From positions 883,119 to 947,118 of the forward strand of contig BJOX01000122.1 of assembly GCA_009731375.1 (NCBI GenBank): a stretch of DNA of 64,000 nt. Direction: 5' to 3'. The notes below the pieces were generated by a model. That model was given only the letters and a program-made list of their open reading frames with translations. It did not search any database and was not told the origin of the DNA. Shown piece by piece: positions 35,782-46,427 of this stretch; position 1 is the first letter of the stretch, and each line of letters starts with the position of its first letter. Origin of the DNA: Paulinella micropora (Eukaryota > Cercozoa > Imbricatea > Euglyphida). Position numbers and translations under genes: made by a program.

Positions 35782-36259
35782 ATGAATGAATGAGGACCGC
35801 GCTAGCTTCTTCAGGCAGAGACGCCCGAAGAAGTCCTAGCCCAGGGGGGAGGGCCCTCCCTCCCCCGGTTGAGACCCGCGCCTTAGCAGGAGCCGCGTAC
35901 TTAAAAAGGAGCCGTGTACACAAGTCAAAAAATGTGGTTGTTGGTAGCCTACGACACGCGGCGCGGGCCGCACCTACTGCCGGGCCCCCCGCGCCCTCCC
36001 TTTTGTGGCCCCCCCCCTTCTTTCCAGGGGGTTCGAGCCCAACGCTCAGCGGCCGGGCCAGCCTCGTTTCGCACGTCCGGGCCGGTGGCTAACTCGGCGG
36101 CCAAGCCGAGCACGCCAGGGGGTCCGTCGCCGTCCGCCGGACAGGGGGCGCGTGCCCCCCCCCCTGCCTCCTCCCTCCCGCGTCCGCCACCCTGCCGGGC
36201 TGGGGGTACCGCCCTCCTCCCAGGTGTCCTGACAAAGAAGAAAAAGGTTGGAGCGGTCG
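35782..36259. other. Intergenic with an RPB1 5'-end duplicate
   Basis: GC-rich spacer between two LRR genes. A stretch from about 36068 to 36150 matches the first codons of RPB1 (about 34400-34480) at the DNA level: both contain GTGGCTARCTCGGC, GAGCACG and GTCGCCGTCCGCCGG in the same order. An open frame from 35931 (MWLLVAYDTRR) covers part of it but looks low-complexity and I do not call it a gene. Confidence 0.65.
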
Positions 36260-39200
36260 ATGGCTAACCAGGGGCATCGAGCTATCGAGGGGTCCGGCCC
36301 TCGGGCGCACCCTGGCCAGGCCGGGCCCTCCCCGTCGTTGACGGGGAACTTGCTCAGTTTCCTCGGTGGCTCCGACCGCCTCGCTGCTTGCTGCCTTTCC
36401 CCGTCCTGGCTGGCTAGAGAGCGGGAGGATTGCGCACGGCAGACCTTGCTCCCTACGTGTTTACAACGCTACAACTGGTTGTACGAATCCCAGGAGGATG
36501 ATCTCCCCCGCCACGACCGCCTAGAGCAAATGCTGCCACAGCTCGACTATTGGGTGTGGCAGGTCCTCCCGGGCTCGGCCACCTGGCGCCCGCGGACAGA
36601 CAACGAGCGCGCGTGGAAGGCCACCGCGAGTGGTTTGGAGTTGCAGAAGTCGCTGACTTTCCGGAATCTGGTAGCGCCCAGGCAAGCAGAAGTCTGGAGT
36701 GGCGAAACCATCGTTCAAGCGGCCGGACGCTATTGGAGGGCTGTGGCCGACGCCGTCAAGCGGTTTGCGCCTGGGCCTAGGGCCACCAGTTCCACCGACG
36801 GGCGGCCCGAACTGGACGGGTCTACCGAACTCACGGTGACCCTCGCCCCGCCGGGCCCGGACGCGAACACCGGTGTCATCACGCTGACACCGCGGAGCGC
36901 CCTGCACTTTCCGTTCCGGCCTGAGGTGGGGATGATACGCACGATTACTTCCCTGCACCTGCACGGCTTCCCCTTAGTCTTCGATGAGGGTACCTTTTGG
37001 CTTGCTGCTCAGGCTGTGCTGCGGAGGCTGCGCCTGACGCAGACGCAGGTGGACTGCGCACACCACGAGAAAGGGACACTGAGCTTCCTAAACTGCACTG
37101 CACTGGAGGAGCTCGTGTCCACGCAGCAGGCGCCGGCGGCGGGCGCTGCCCCCGCCCGCCTGGCACTCGCCTTTGAGGGATGCGACAACCTCAGCGTCAT
37201 CGATACCTCCACTGGCAGCAGCGTCCCGCAGCCCGTCTCGATTACGCTGACCGGGGGGCGCAGGCGACCGCTCCTGCTCAGGCCCGGCCCCGGAGACCTG
37301 GGGTTGACTGCGAAAAGGCAGTCCCTATCGAGACTGGTCTTGGAAGGGCCGCCAGTGGGGGGCAAAGCCGATCTCAAACTCGAGTGCGGGCCCGGTTTCA
37401 CTTGCCTAGTCTGGCACGGGCTGCAAGAAGCAACCGATGATGTCATCACTACGCTGCAAGGCAGTGACCTTGGGAAGCTGTTGTGGCCTGACCTCCAGAC
37501 GGCGCTGGGCTCTTTCGTGCTGACAGCGGGCATTCCTGGGAAGGATGGGAGAAATGCAGATTTTCAAGGCCGTGATGATGAGTACGAGGTCGGGTTGCCC
37601 GTACTGGAGACCTGTGCAAAAAACCTGCGGCTGACGCTCCTAGGCTGCCAGTACCTGCGGACGTTCGAACTACCGAGGCTGCGGCACGTGGGCTTGGACC
37701 TAACCGTGAGCCTCCTGAACTGTTTCCACCTCCAGACCTTCGAGCTGCCCCAGCTGGCCTACGTTCGTGGCAGCCTTGTCCTAGGCTTGGTGTCGGCACG
37801 CAGAGTGTTGACCGTAGTTTTGGAAGCACTCAGCAAATGTGGCTCAGTCTCCCTGGACATCCGCCCGGCCAGGGAACTGACCTACCTTGGAATGCCGGCG
37901 CTCCGCGAGGCAGACAGCGTCGCAATCACGTTAGAGGAGTGCAAGAGCTTGCCCATGGTGTCTCTGCCAGCGCTCTGCCAGGCAAACAGCGTGCAGCTAA
38001 CCTTGATAGATTGCAAGGGCTTAAGCCGGGTGTCCCTGCCAAAGCTAGCGGCAGTGGAGGAGCAGAGCGCCTACCCCGTCATCACAGTCACAGCCTCAGA
38101 CTGCGTCGGTCTCAAGGACTTGGCAGCGCCCGCGCTACAGATTGCTAAGCTGATCAAGATCGACATACACGGCGTCGACCTGCCGTCAGTGAACCTGTCC
38201 TGCCTGCGCGAGTGCCAAGAGACCCTGACCCTGGGGTACGCGGGTCCATCGTGGAGGCAGCAGGACGGCTCGCTCCCTCCAGCGGCCAGGCTGGCATTCG
38301 ATAACTTGTCACGGGTGGGGAAGCTGGCGAAGTTCAGCCTTGAGCGCAATCAGGGCCTCCGGGAGCTCGGGAGGCCCAGTCTGACTGACGTGGCCGAGCT
38401 CGACGTTGACTGTGCAGATTGTGGCCAGCTGCACCTAGTCAGTCTGCCGGCCCTGGTGGCAGGCCAGACGAGTCTCTCTCTGGACTTCCGGCAGTGTCCA
38501 CAGCTAGCCGAGCTGCAGGTGCCGCTGTTGCGGACGGCCGCGAGCAGTACCTACATCAGGCTGTGGGGCTGCGACGCTGTTGCTGAACTCTGCTTCCCAA
38601 GCCTGGTTGGCCAGCAGGGGCCGCCCGCTGAAGGCTATGCCGAAGACGTACACCACGAGTTCGTCCTCGATGCCATAGAGTGCAAGGGACTAAGGAAGCT
38701 GGCTTTACCAAGGCTGCAGACAGTGAGCACCGACCTGCGTGTCTCCGTCAGTGATTGCCAGATGCTCACAGACTGCAAACTGCCTAGTCTGACATTCTGC
38801 CCCCAGGTCGAATTCGTCTTTCAGGGGTGCCCAAGCTTACAAAGCTTTAGTGCGCCCCCGCTGTCCGGCCGCGGTGCAACATCGGCCCTGCTGCTCGAGT
38901 TCAGCGGCTGTGCCACGTTCAGCGACCTCGCCCTGCCGGAGAGGCTAGCCGCAGGCACGTTCAAACTCAGTCTCACGAATTGCCCCAGGCTCCAAAAAGT
39001 GGAGCTGCCGCCTGGCCTGGCCTGCCATGTCGTAGATATTACCGTGAAAAAGTGTGAGTCGTTCCAGAGCCTCAGCGTCCCTGGCGCCTGGGAGGAGGGC
39101 GAGGTCCTGAGGCTACTGTTCCAGGATTTTGCAGCGTTCGGAAGCCACGTTTTACCCCCAGGAGCGGGGGTCCAAAACATCACGCTCGTGGTCAAGGACT

Positions 39201-39433
39201 GCACACAAGTGGAGGAGCTCATTCTACCTCACTGGCCGACCTGCGAATCGCTCACGCTCCGAATCGAGCGCTGTACTTCTCTCCGGAGCATACGCCTCCC
39301 CGTTCGCGAGCAGGGACCGCAGTTGCGAATGTCGCTGATTCTGCAAGAATGCCCCCAACTGGCGGTGCTGGAGAACGAGCCGAGTACTTATGAGTGGAAG
39401 ATGGTGGAGGGCTGTGCCCTACCCCCTGACTAG
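36260..39433 (+). CDS. Large repeat (beta-solenoid/LRR-like) protein with F-box-like start (1057 aa)
   Basis: I choose the ATG at 36260 over an upstream TTG. Near residues 28-60 the sequence LTGNLLSFLGGSDRLAACCL resembles an F-box. The rest is made of many irregular repeats of about 22-26 residues with the pattern L.L..C..L..(V/F).LP.L, for example LRLTLLGCQYLRTFELPRL, VAITLEECKSLPMVSLPAL and VQLTLIDCKGLSRVSLPKL. This is a cysteine-ladder, LRR-type solenoid fold. The 3.2-kb frame is intact, in contrast to its neighbours. It is likely an adaptor or binding protein. It shares repeat style with fragments at 60.5-61.4 kb. Confidence 0.75.
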   Translation: MANQGHRAIEGSGPRAHPGQAGPSPSLTGNLLSFLGGSDRLAACCLSPSWLAREREDCARQTLLPTCLQRYNWLYESQEDDLPRHDRLEQMLPQLDYWVWQVLPGSATWRPRTDNERAWKATASGLELQKSLTFRNLVAPRQAEVWSGETIVQAAGRYWRAVADAVKRFAPGPRATSSTDGRPELDGSTELTVTLAPPGPDANTGVITLTPRSALHFPFRPEVGMIRTITSLHLHGFPLVFDEGTFWLAAQAVLRRLRLTQTQVDCAHHEKGTLSFLNCTALEELVSTQQAPAAGAAPARLALAFEGCDNLSVIDTSTGSSVPQPVSITLTGGRRRPLLLRPGPGDLGLTAKRQSLSRLVLEGPPVGGKADLKLECGPGFTCLVWHGLQEATDDVITTLQGSDLGKLLWPDLQTALGSFVLTAGIPGKDGRNADFQGRDDEYEVGLPVLETCAKNLRLTLLGCQYLRTFELPRLRHVGLDLTVSLLNCFHLQTFELPQLAYVRGSLVLGLVSARRVLTVVLEALSKCGSVSLDIRPARELTYLGMPALREADSVAITLEECKSLPMVSLPALCQANSVQLTLIDCKGLSRVSLPKLAAVEEQSAYPVITVTASDCVGLKDLAAPALQIAKLIKIDIHGVDLPSVNLSCLRECQETLTLGYAGPSWRQQDGSLPPAARLAFDNLSRVGKLAKFSLERNQGLRELGRPSLTDVAELDVDCADCGQLHLVSLPALVAGQTSLSLDFRQCPQLAELQVPLLRTAASSTYIRLWGCDAVAELCFPSLVGQQGPPAEGYAEDVHHEFVLDAIECKGLRKLALPRLQTVSTDLRVSVSDCQMLTDCKLPSLTFCPQVEFVFQGCPSLQSFSAPPLSGRGATSALLLEFSGCATFSDLALPERLAAGTFKLSLTNCPRLQKVELPPGLACHVVDITVKKCESFQSLSVPGAWEEGEVLRLLFQDFAAFGSHVLPPGAGVQNITLVVKDCTQVEELILPHWPTCESLTLRIERCTSLRSIRLPVREQGPQLRMSLILQECPQLAVLENEPSTYEWKMVEGCALPPD

Positions 39434-39482
39434 ACGTTACAGCACACAGACTGGCAGAGCTTAGCCCCGGTCCGCTGCCTGT

Positions 39483-39728
39483 CTAGTACAGGACGTTCTC
39501 CAGCCCACGGTTACGGACTGTCGCAGGCTCCAGGGGGGCATAGGCTTCCTCGTCGGTGGGTGCAGCCTCGGGGGTCACGCTAGCTCTGCGAGCACTACTG
39601 AACGATCTATCTGTGGATGAGTCCCAGCGGATCGACACGTTTTTAATAAAAAGAGCGGGTGAGCGACGCCCCTGCCAGACAAGCCGCCTCGGCGAAAGCC
39701 GTTCGGGGCTGCGGCGATTGGCCAGCAT
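39483..39728 (-). CDS. Short paralogue of the F-box/LRR gene start (81 aa)
   Basis: ATG at 39728. The first ~25 residues (MLANRRSPERLSPRRL) match the start of the gene at 41229 (MLASRRSPKRRRLARR), and the DNA upstream matches as well. The rest is unlike it and ends after 81 residues, without F-box or repeats. It is either a truncated duplicate or a small gene under a copied promoter. Confidence 0.5.
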   Translation of the reverse strand: MLANRRSPERLSPRRLVWQGRRSPALFIKNVSIRWDSSTDRSFSSARRASVTPEAAPTDEEAYAPLEPATVRNRGLENVLY

Positions 39729-39835
39729 TTCTGAGCGTACACACTGAACCGAGAAGTGTGACAACACGCACGTTGTCTGTCGCGAGACACTGGAGTAACA
39801 AACAGCGCAGGGAAAGAGGGAAAAAGGGCTTCTGC
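39729..39835 (-). promoter_or_regulatory. Shared upstream module, copy 1
   Basis: About 100 bp upstream of the 39728 start match the DNA upstream of the 41229 start, including the core CAACACGCACGTTGTCTGTC (plus strand). Conservation of the start and upstream region, but not the bodies, suggests promoter duplication. Confidence 0.55.
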
Positions 39836-40159
39836 TGCCAGAGAGTGCAATGCAAAAACCGGGTCCCATCGCCTTGGGCCTAGCCCAGGGAGGGGGCACG
39901 AGGGGGGGGTGGTTCGGCCCTCCCCCCCCCCCCGCCAGGCGCGTGCCCGCCGCCCGGGGAGAGTATCCCGGACGTGTAGAGAAGGTGGGGACAGTGGGGT
40001 TTTTCTCGCCGGCTCCCTTCTTCCCCAGCGCGATCAGGAAGCACGAGGAGAGGGGGGAGGCAGCTCTGCTTCTGCCGCCTAGGCCACCGGCCCCCACGGC
40101 GTGCCGGCGGCGTGTGTGCCGGCGGTCGGGCCGGCCGCGTGCTCCGGCGCGGCGTTCAT
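39836..40159. other. GC-rich intergenic, no gene seen
   Basis: Spacer between the 81-residue ORF and the F-box/LRR gene. Contains G and C runs near 39900-39935. No credible frame. Confidence 0.6.
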
Positions 40160-41229
40160 TTATCCTGACAGCTGCGTGGCCAACGCGCCGTCAGTATCTA
40201 GCGTGTTATAGTCTAGAACTTCGTCTAGCGGCAAGACGTCTGATACGCAACAGCTGAGGTGAGGCTTGGCTTGTCGGAGCCGCTCCACGGTGGCTACCGG
40301 AATAGCTGCGCATTGTACCAGGTACAGCGCGCGCAGGGAGCTAGCAGCACAGGCTTGCAGTAGCTCGTCGTAGGTCACGCTCTCCCGCGTGACGAGGAGC
40401 AGTTGCCGGAGCCGGGGCAGCGACGCCACGTACCGCAGGTTGGCCGCTGCCACGTGGCCCAGCGTCAGGACGCGGAGGTCGCGGAGGCTGGGCAGGAAGC
40501 TGAGGCTGGCGTTGGCGGCTAGCAGGCACGAGTTCAGTTCGAGCCTCCGGAGTCGGCTGAGCGCGCGCAGGCGGCCGAGCCCCGTGTCGGTCAGCGGCCC
40601 ACAAGAGTTGAGGTCGAGGCGAGTGAGTGACCGGAACTGTGCCAGCGCGGCCAACGCGCCATCCGTCTGGTGCGGGATGTCTGCTAGCGCTAGTTCGGAA
40701 ACTGTGGTCGGCGCCTGCAATTGGCGTAGCGCACTGGCAACGTCCTCGTCAGCTGACGTGGCGCAAATGGTAAGCTTGTAAACAGAGGCCACTGCCGACA
40801 ACAGTGGAGCTAGGGCCGGCTCGTACTCGTTTAATTCATCGCCGTAGCAACGGAGATTACGTACGTGAATCTGGCGCAACAGAGCTGTGCTGGCCTCGAT
40901 CTCGCCTGGCCGCAAAGAACAGATATTTCCCTCGGGGTTTCCAAGCATAGGCCTCGAAAAACAGTAAATATTCTTCGGTCAGTAAGTCTATGGAATTTAA
41001 ACTCTGGTGGCTTAAAGCCTGTCCAGAAAGACGGCCGCTTGCACAGGGCCGAGAGTTGTTGGCAGGTGGATACTAGGCTAACCAGCCGGTCCTCGCCTAA
41101 GTATGCCCTAACCAAGGGCCACAGACAGTCGGGCAGCGCCAGCAACAAACACGAGCGCGGCGGAATTGAGGCTAGGCACTGGCGCCTTGCTAAGCGCCGG
41201 CGTTTGGGGCTGCGGCGGCTAGCCAGCAT
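40160..41229 (-). CDS. F-box/leucine-rich-repeat protein, one frame break
   Basis: ATG at 41229. The F-box is clear: LPDCLWPLVRAYLGEDRLVS, then LVSTCQQLSALCKRPSFW (about residues 35-70). The frame changes near 40935 and the repeats continue in the other frame: LTRLDLNSCGPLTDTGL, LRRLELNSCLL, LRVLTLGHV, LRQLLLVTRESV, LRALYLVQC. The usual architecture is an SCF substrate receptor. A second in-frame ATG at 40948 could start an LRR-only product. Its upstream module is shared with the 39728 ORF. Confidence 0.75.
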
Positions 41230-41320
41230 TTGCTGAGCGTACACGCTAAAACGAGAAGTGCGGCAACACGCACGTTGTCTGTCGCAGGACACTAGAGTAA
41301 TAACAGACAGCGCAGGGGAG
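41230..41320 (-). promoter_or_regulatory. Shared upstream module, copy 2
   Basis: The counterpart of 39729-39835. Both carry the same CAACACGCACGTTGTCTGTC core and an ACACTRGAGTAA block in the same order and distance from the start codon. Confidence 0.55.
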
Positions 41321-41507
41321 AAAGAGGGAGGGGGGGCGAGGAGGTCCAGCAGGCGCAGTGTTTCTATTCCATTCCCGTCTTCTTAGGCTTGGCACGGGGG
41401 ACGCAGGGGGGGTGCCCGCCCCCCGCCAGGCGCGTGCCAGCGGCCCCCCCCCCCCCCCNNNNNNNNNNGGCAGGTGGAGAGGGGGGAGGCGGCCCTACCC
41501 CCGCCGC

Positions 41508-44500
41508 CTAGCCTGCCTGCCCCCGCGGCGTGCAGACGGGCGGGCCGGCGGGCACGCCGGCCGCGGGCTCCGGCGTGGCGCGGTACAGCAGGCCCGCCGC
41601 GTCCAGCGTGTGCGCGGCCTTGAGCACCACAAAGGTGTGCGAGACCGGGGTCAGGCCGGGGTGCTGCCCCGGCGGCACGGACGCGCACGAACGCGTCAGG
41701 CACACCGCCTGGCCGGACTGGTCCCGGAAGCCGAAGCGCCGGCAGCGGTTGCAGACGACGTCGAGGCGGCAGTCCGAGGTGCGCAGCACTTGCTTGAGCA
41801 CCGAGCGCGACGCGCCCCCCTGGACCAGCTCTTGCTCGCCCCGTTCGTGCGCGTCGACTTGGTGCCCTGGTGCGTCAGCGGTCCGTGGGCCCGCGGTGCC
41901 TGGACTTGAACTGGCCCTCGCTGGTCTTTTCTTGCTTGTTGTAGTACTGCAGGCCGACCATGGTCGGGTTGTCGGCGCCGTCCTGTTCCATGCACGCCGG
42001 GTTGTACAGGCGCTGGCCGGACAGCAGGTGCAGCTCGCGCAGGTAGGCCTGCCACGGCCGCAGCTGCTCGGCCCGCGGCGGCCGGCCGGGGCCCGGCGCC
42101 AGCGAGTCCAGGTAGTCTTGCCGGGTGCGGCCCAGCGGGCCCGGCCACCCGGCGCCCGGGGGCCCGGGGTCGGCGAGCGGCACCAGCGCGCGGAACCAGC
42201 TCGCCTCGGCAGGGTGCCAACCGTGGCGCCCGAGCGGGGTGAGGGCCAGCGCGCGCTCGGCCGGCCCGGGCGGCTGAGGGGCGGGCTCGCCCGGCGTGTG
42301 CGCGAGCCAGGCCTCCTCGATCCGCACCCACGCCGCCAGGGCTAGCGGCGACTGGCAGCGGCCGTCGGGGGAGTGGAAGTGGGCGCGCTGGGGGTCGGCC
42401 GGGCACGCCCGGCGCGCGTCCGCGGGGCCCGCCAGGTCGGGCGCCTCGGTGGCCAGGCGCAGGACCTTGCACAGGGCCGCGAGGGCCGGCCCGGCCGCGG
42501 CGCCCGCCAGGCGCAGCCAGTGCTGGACGCAGCGCCGGAACAGCTGGGGCGGTTCGGAGCGCACCGAGGCCTCCAGCACCCACCAGAACTCGGCCCGCCA
42601 CAGCGCCTGCCGGGGCCGGCCCTCGAGGGCAGTGTGGCGCAGCGTCTCCTGCGCCCAGGGCCAGACGTCGGCTCGGCCGCGCCCACGGCGCCCCAGCGCA
42701 GGGCGTCGAGCACGGGCCCCCCGCGGTCGCAGGACAGCGAGCGCAGGAGGGGGTCGCCGCGGACCACGGCCGAGCCCGGGGCGGCAGCCCCGGCTGCCCG
42801 TCGGCCAGCGAGAGCAGGTAACCCTGCTGGCCCTGGTGGAACTGCGGGCGGCCCGCGCGCGCCGCGTGGCCGAACCGGCGCAGCAGGCGCTCCTGCTCCA
42901 GCCGGCGCGCCGTGAGCGCAAAGGCCGCGTCCCATGACGGGTCCGCCGCCGGCTCGGCGGCGGCGGCGGCCCGCCGGCGGCCGCGCGGTTCGCTGGCGCT
43001 GAGCCAGTCGGCCAGCCGGGCCAGGTCGTCCCCGGCCTCCAGGAACATCTTTTGCTGGTAGCCCCGGTGCTCGACGTGCGTGAGCAGGCCCTCGTCCAGC
43101 GCCCCCCGCAGCCACACGGTGCCGTCGTCCTGGTTGTGGCTGAAGCCGCGGTACGCCAGCAGCACGTTGAGCCCGCTGGGCTGCAGCCCGACCGTGAGGG
43201 CCGAGGGGGGCGACTCCAACAGCGGGCGCTCGCTCTGCACCAGGTGCTTGGCGGTGCTGCCGCCCACGAAGCGGCCCGGCAGCCACTGCGCGATGGCCTG
43301 GTTGTGCAGGCTGGCCGCGTACACGAGCCGGGTCCCCGTCACGTGCTCGTGGTACAGCGTCAGCGCGCCCGAGAAGCCCAGGTGCCGGATCGGCAGCAGC
43401 TCCACGTAGTCGGGCCGCGCCGCCCCCGCGCCCGCCAGCGCGAGCCGGTGGAGCTTGGCCAGGCTCTCGCAGCCCCACGCCACGGCCGCCTCCTGCGTCG
43501 TGAGCCAGAAGATCCCCCCCGCCCGCAGCAGGGCGTGCCACGCCCCCTGCGCCTCCGGCCACGCGCCGCCGGCGCTGTTGGTCAGCCCGTGCCGGTCCCA
43601 CAGCCCCGCGGCCGCGCCCGCCCAGCTCGCGCGCACCGAGCGCGGCAGGGGCACCCGCCCCCCGGCCAGCACGGGCAGGACGGGCGCCGCCAGCCGCCCG
43701 GCGTGGACGTAGACGCACAGCCGGCCCTCGGCCTCGTCCAGCACGGTGCCCAGGAAGCGCAGCGGGGCGGCCGGGCCCGTGTCCGTGGCGTGCAGGCCCC
43801 GCTTGAGGAGGCGGAGGCGGGCCTGCAGCTGGAAGCCCAGCACGCGCCCGAAGCACTCGAGCGCCGGGCCGCCGCCGCCCGTGGCGCCGCCCGCGGTGCC
43901 GCCGCCGCCGGCGGCGGGCTCGCACGCCAGCAGCAACCAGTCCTCCAGCGCCCGCCGCCAGTCCGGGGGCAGCTCGGGCGTCACGAGCGTGCACTGCGCC
44001 GCGCGCTTGTCGTAGCCCGAGCGCTCCGACTTGCTGGTGGTGGTCGGGCACAGGAAGCCGGGGTGCGACATGTCGAACCGCTGGTCGCTGGTCGTGCCGT
44101 GCCCCGGCCGCACCATCTGGCAGACCCGCCGGCTCAGGCACCACTTCTTGACGAGGTTCTTGCCGCGCATGTTCTGCAGCACGCGGCGCAGGGGCTCCTG
44201 GCTGTTGGCCAGCGGCCGGTCGCGCGGCGACGCAAACTCGCGGAACACGGACGACGCGTACGCCGCGTCCAGGAGGCTGTCGTAGCGGGCGCACACCACC
44301 AGCCCCCCCCACGACGACAGGCGGGCGTGCAGCAGCGTGCGCACGGCGCTCAGGGCCCGCTGCAGGTTGTGACGGTACAGCGCCGCCAGCGTCAGCACGC
44401 AGCGGTTTTGCAGCGCGTGCGGGTCCGACAGCCCGCGGGTGCCCTTGTAGCCCGAGCACAGCGCCCCGGGCAGCCCCACCTCGCCGCGGCACAGCAGCCG

Positions 44501-46427
44501 CGCGGCGTCCGCCAGGTGCAGCAGCTTGGCCTCGTCCGTGCGCCGGCCCGCCTCCCGCAGCCGCGGCTCGTCCAGCGCGTACTCCGCCACCAGGCGCCAC
44601 GCCGCACAGGCGCCCGCGTGCGCCGGCTGACGGGCCGCGCGCCGCAGGCACTCGGCCAGCCAGCACGCGGGGGTGCCCGTCACGTGCACCAGGAGCCGAT
44701 TGCGCAGCCACCAGCGCCCCTGCTCCTCCAGCTCGTCCGCCCGCAGCCCCTTGGCCCGCGTGCACCAGAGCTGGCCCAGGCGGAACAGCGCCTGCCCCCG
44801 CGTGCGCACGCCCTCGTTGTACTGCCACGACCGCTGCAGCAGCTCCGCGTACAAGTCACGCTCCGCGGGCGCGTCCGCCCGGCAGGCCAGGGCCAGCAGC
44901 TGGCCCAGGCTCTGGCAGCCCAGCGCGCGCCACAGGATGAGCATGGGCAGGTCGCACGGCTGCCCCAGGTACACGCGCATGCTCAGCACCACTTGGCCGG
45001 AATCGAACTTGGCCTGCTCGCGCGCCGCCCGACCCAGCTCCGCCGCCGGCAGGGCGCCCCGGACGGCGGGCCGAGCGCACGGCCCGGCATGCCTGGTCTA
45101 GGGCCTCCAGCGTGTCCCGCAGCGCGGCGTTCTGGGTGTTCCCGTAGCGCGGCCGCAGGGTGTCGTCCTCGTCCGGGCCGCCGGCCGCCGGGCCGGGGTA
45201 CAGCAGCACCCGGCGCACGCGCCGCGACCCGATCGCCGACTGCTCCTGGTTCTGCATGTTGTCCCGGTGGTAGTTGGCCGGCCCCTCTTCTTCGTCGTCC
45301 GGCTCGTCCTCGTCCGCGCCGGGGCCCGCCTGCTCCGCCCCGGCCTCCGCCGGCGCCAGCGGCGCGTCGGCCCCGTCCGCCGCCGGCAGCCGCTCGACCT
45401 CGGCCGACCGCCCCGTCCCCCACTGGACCTCGCGGCGGCGCGTGCCGCCGGGCGTACTGCCGGTGGCGGTCAGGCGGTAGGTCTCGTGCGTGGCGGCCAC
45501 CCCCGCGTGGCTAGTGAGCACGGTCCGGGTCAGGGTGGTGTCCGGCGCCCGCCCGCTGGTCTGGTTCAAGCGCTTGTCCCACTGGCGCAGCAGCACCTGG
45601 TCGTGGGGGGGGACCTCGCGCCCCTCCAGGGCCCAGGCCACGCCCTCGATCAGCACGAACGGCACCAGGTTCCCGATCTCCTGCCCGTCCCAGGTCCGGC
45701 GCAGGTGGGTGGCGTGCGTCCTGAACCAGGCGTCCGCCAGCCCGGGCGTGCGCAGCTGCGTCGGGGGCGGCAGGTTCACGGGCCAGGGCAGGCTCAGCAG
45801 CACGTGCCGGCCGGCGGGGGGCAGCTGCACCCCGGGGCAGGGCTCGTCGTGCTCGTACAAGGACCACGCGCTCTGGACCCACAGCTTGGCGCACCAGGTC
45901 CCCGCCCGGTGGCACAGGTCCTCGAAGCGGTCCCGCGGGTCTTCGAACGAATCGAACCGTAGCTGCAGCTTCAGCACGAACCTGCGGGCGGGCGCGGGGC
46001 CGGCCAGGCGCCGGGCTGGCAGCGTGACTAGGTGCGGCACGCTCACCTCGTCCGGCCCGAGCTCGCGCGCCTGCAGCCAGCCCTGCAACGCCGAACGCAG
46101 CCCGCTGCTGCGGTTCTTCTTCCGGTGCAAGAGCGCGAGTTCTCCCTGGCTCACCTGGCGCAAATGGACCTGCGCCGACAGGCGCTCCACCAGCAGCGGC
46201 GCCTGGTGGACCACGAAAGCCCGCATGCTCTCGACGGAAGCAGTATGCCGCAGGTACTCCTCCTGCAAGAAAGCCAGCGAGAGTTGTCCTTGCTCCTCGA
46301 CCGTCGCGAAGTACGGCCCGCGCTGGCCCCGGGCTTCTTCCTCGCGCCCGAACGCTTCGTCCAGGGCCAGCTGCGCCGCAATCACCTCGTCGAGGGCCGA
46401 CGCGCTCGGGCTGGGGTCGTCCACCAT
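41508..46427 (-). CDS. Divergent DNA-directed RNA polymerase second-largest subunit (RPB2-like), frame-broken
   Basis: Partner of the RPB1-like subunit. I start at the ATG at 46427. In order: an acidic N-terminal part; CDLPMLILWRALGCQS (about 44940), equal to the IPI.ILFKALG region; DPHALQNRCVLTLAAL, the DRD..GNKR region; a fork-loop stretch ending FLCPTTTS; LCVYVHAGRLAAPVLPV (about 43700); PIRHLGFSGAL to SLHNQAIAQW (about 43350); GFSHNQDDGTVW (about 43120), equal to GYNQEDS with the acidic pair kept; QFHQGQQGY (about 42830) for the hybrid-binding loop; GLQYYNKQE to SRHRGP (about 41920); GEQELVQGGAS (about 41820); a zinc site CNRC...CLTRSC (about 41720). The frame changes near 45070, 42785, 42675, 41878 and 41830. 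All motifs are in RPB2 order, so this is one gene that is now broken or mis-assembled. Confidence 0.87.

Noticed and set aside
35931-36267. Small gene starting MWLLVAYDTRR
   Set aside because: Mostly Pro/Ala low-complexity and overlaps the copied RPB1 5' fragment read in the other direction.
43052-45514. 820-codon plus-strand frame antisense to RPB2
   Set aside because: Same reason: GC-driven open frame without motifs, opposite to conserved RPB2 sequence.
28613-46427. Spliceosomal introns as the cause of the frame changes in RPB1 and RPB2
   Set aside because: Conserved sequence continues across each change with no extra segment of intron size, so single-base indels are more likely.
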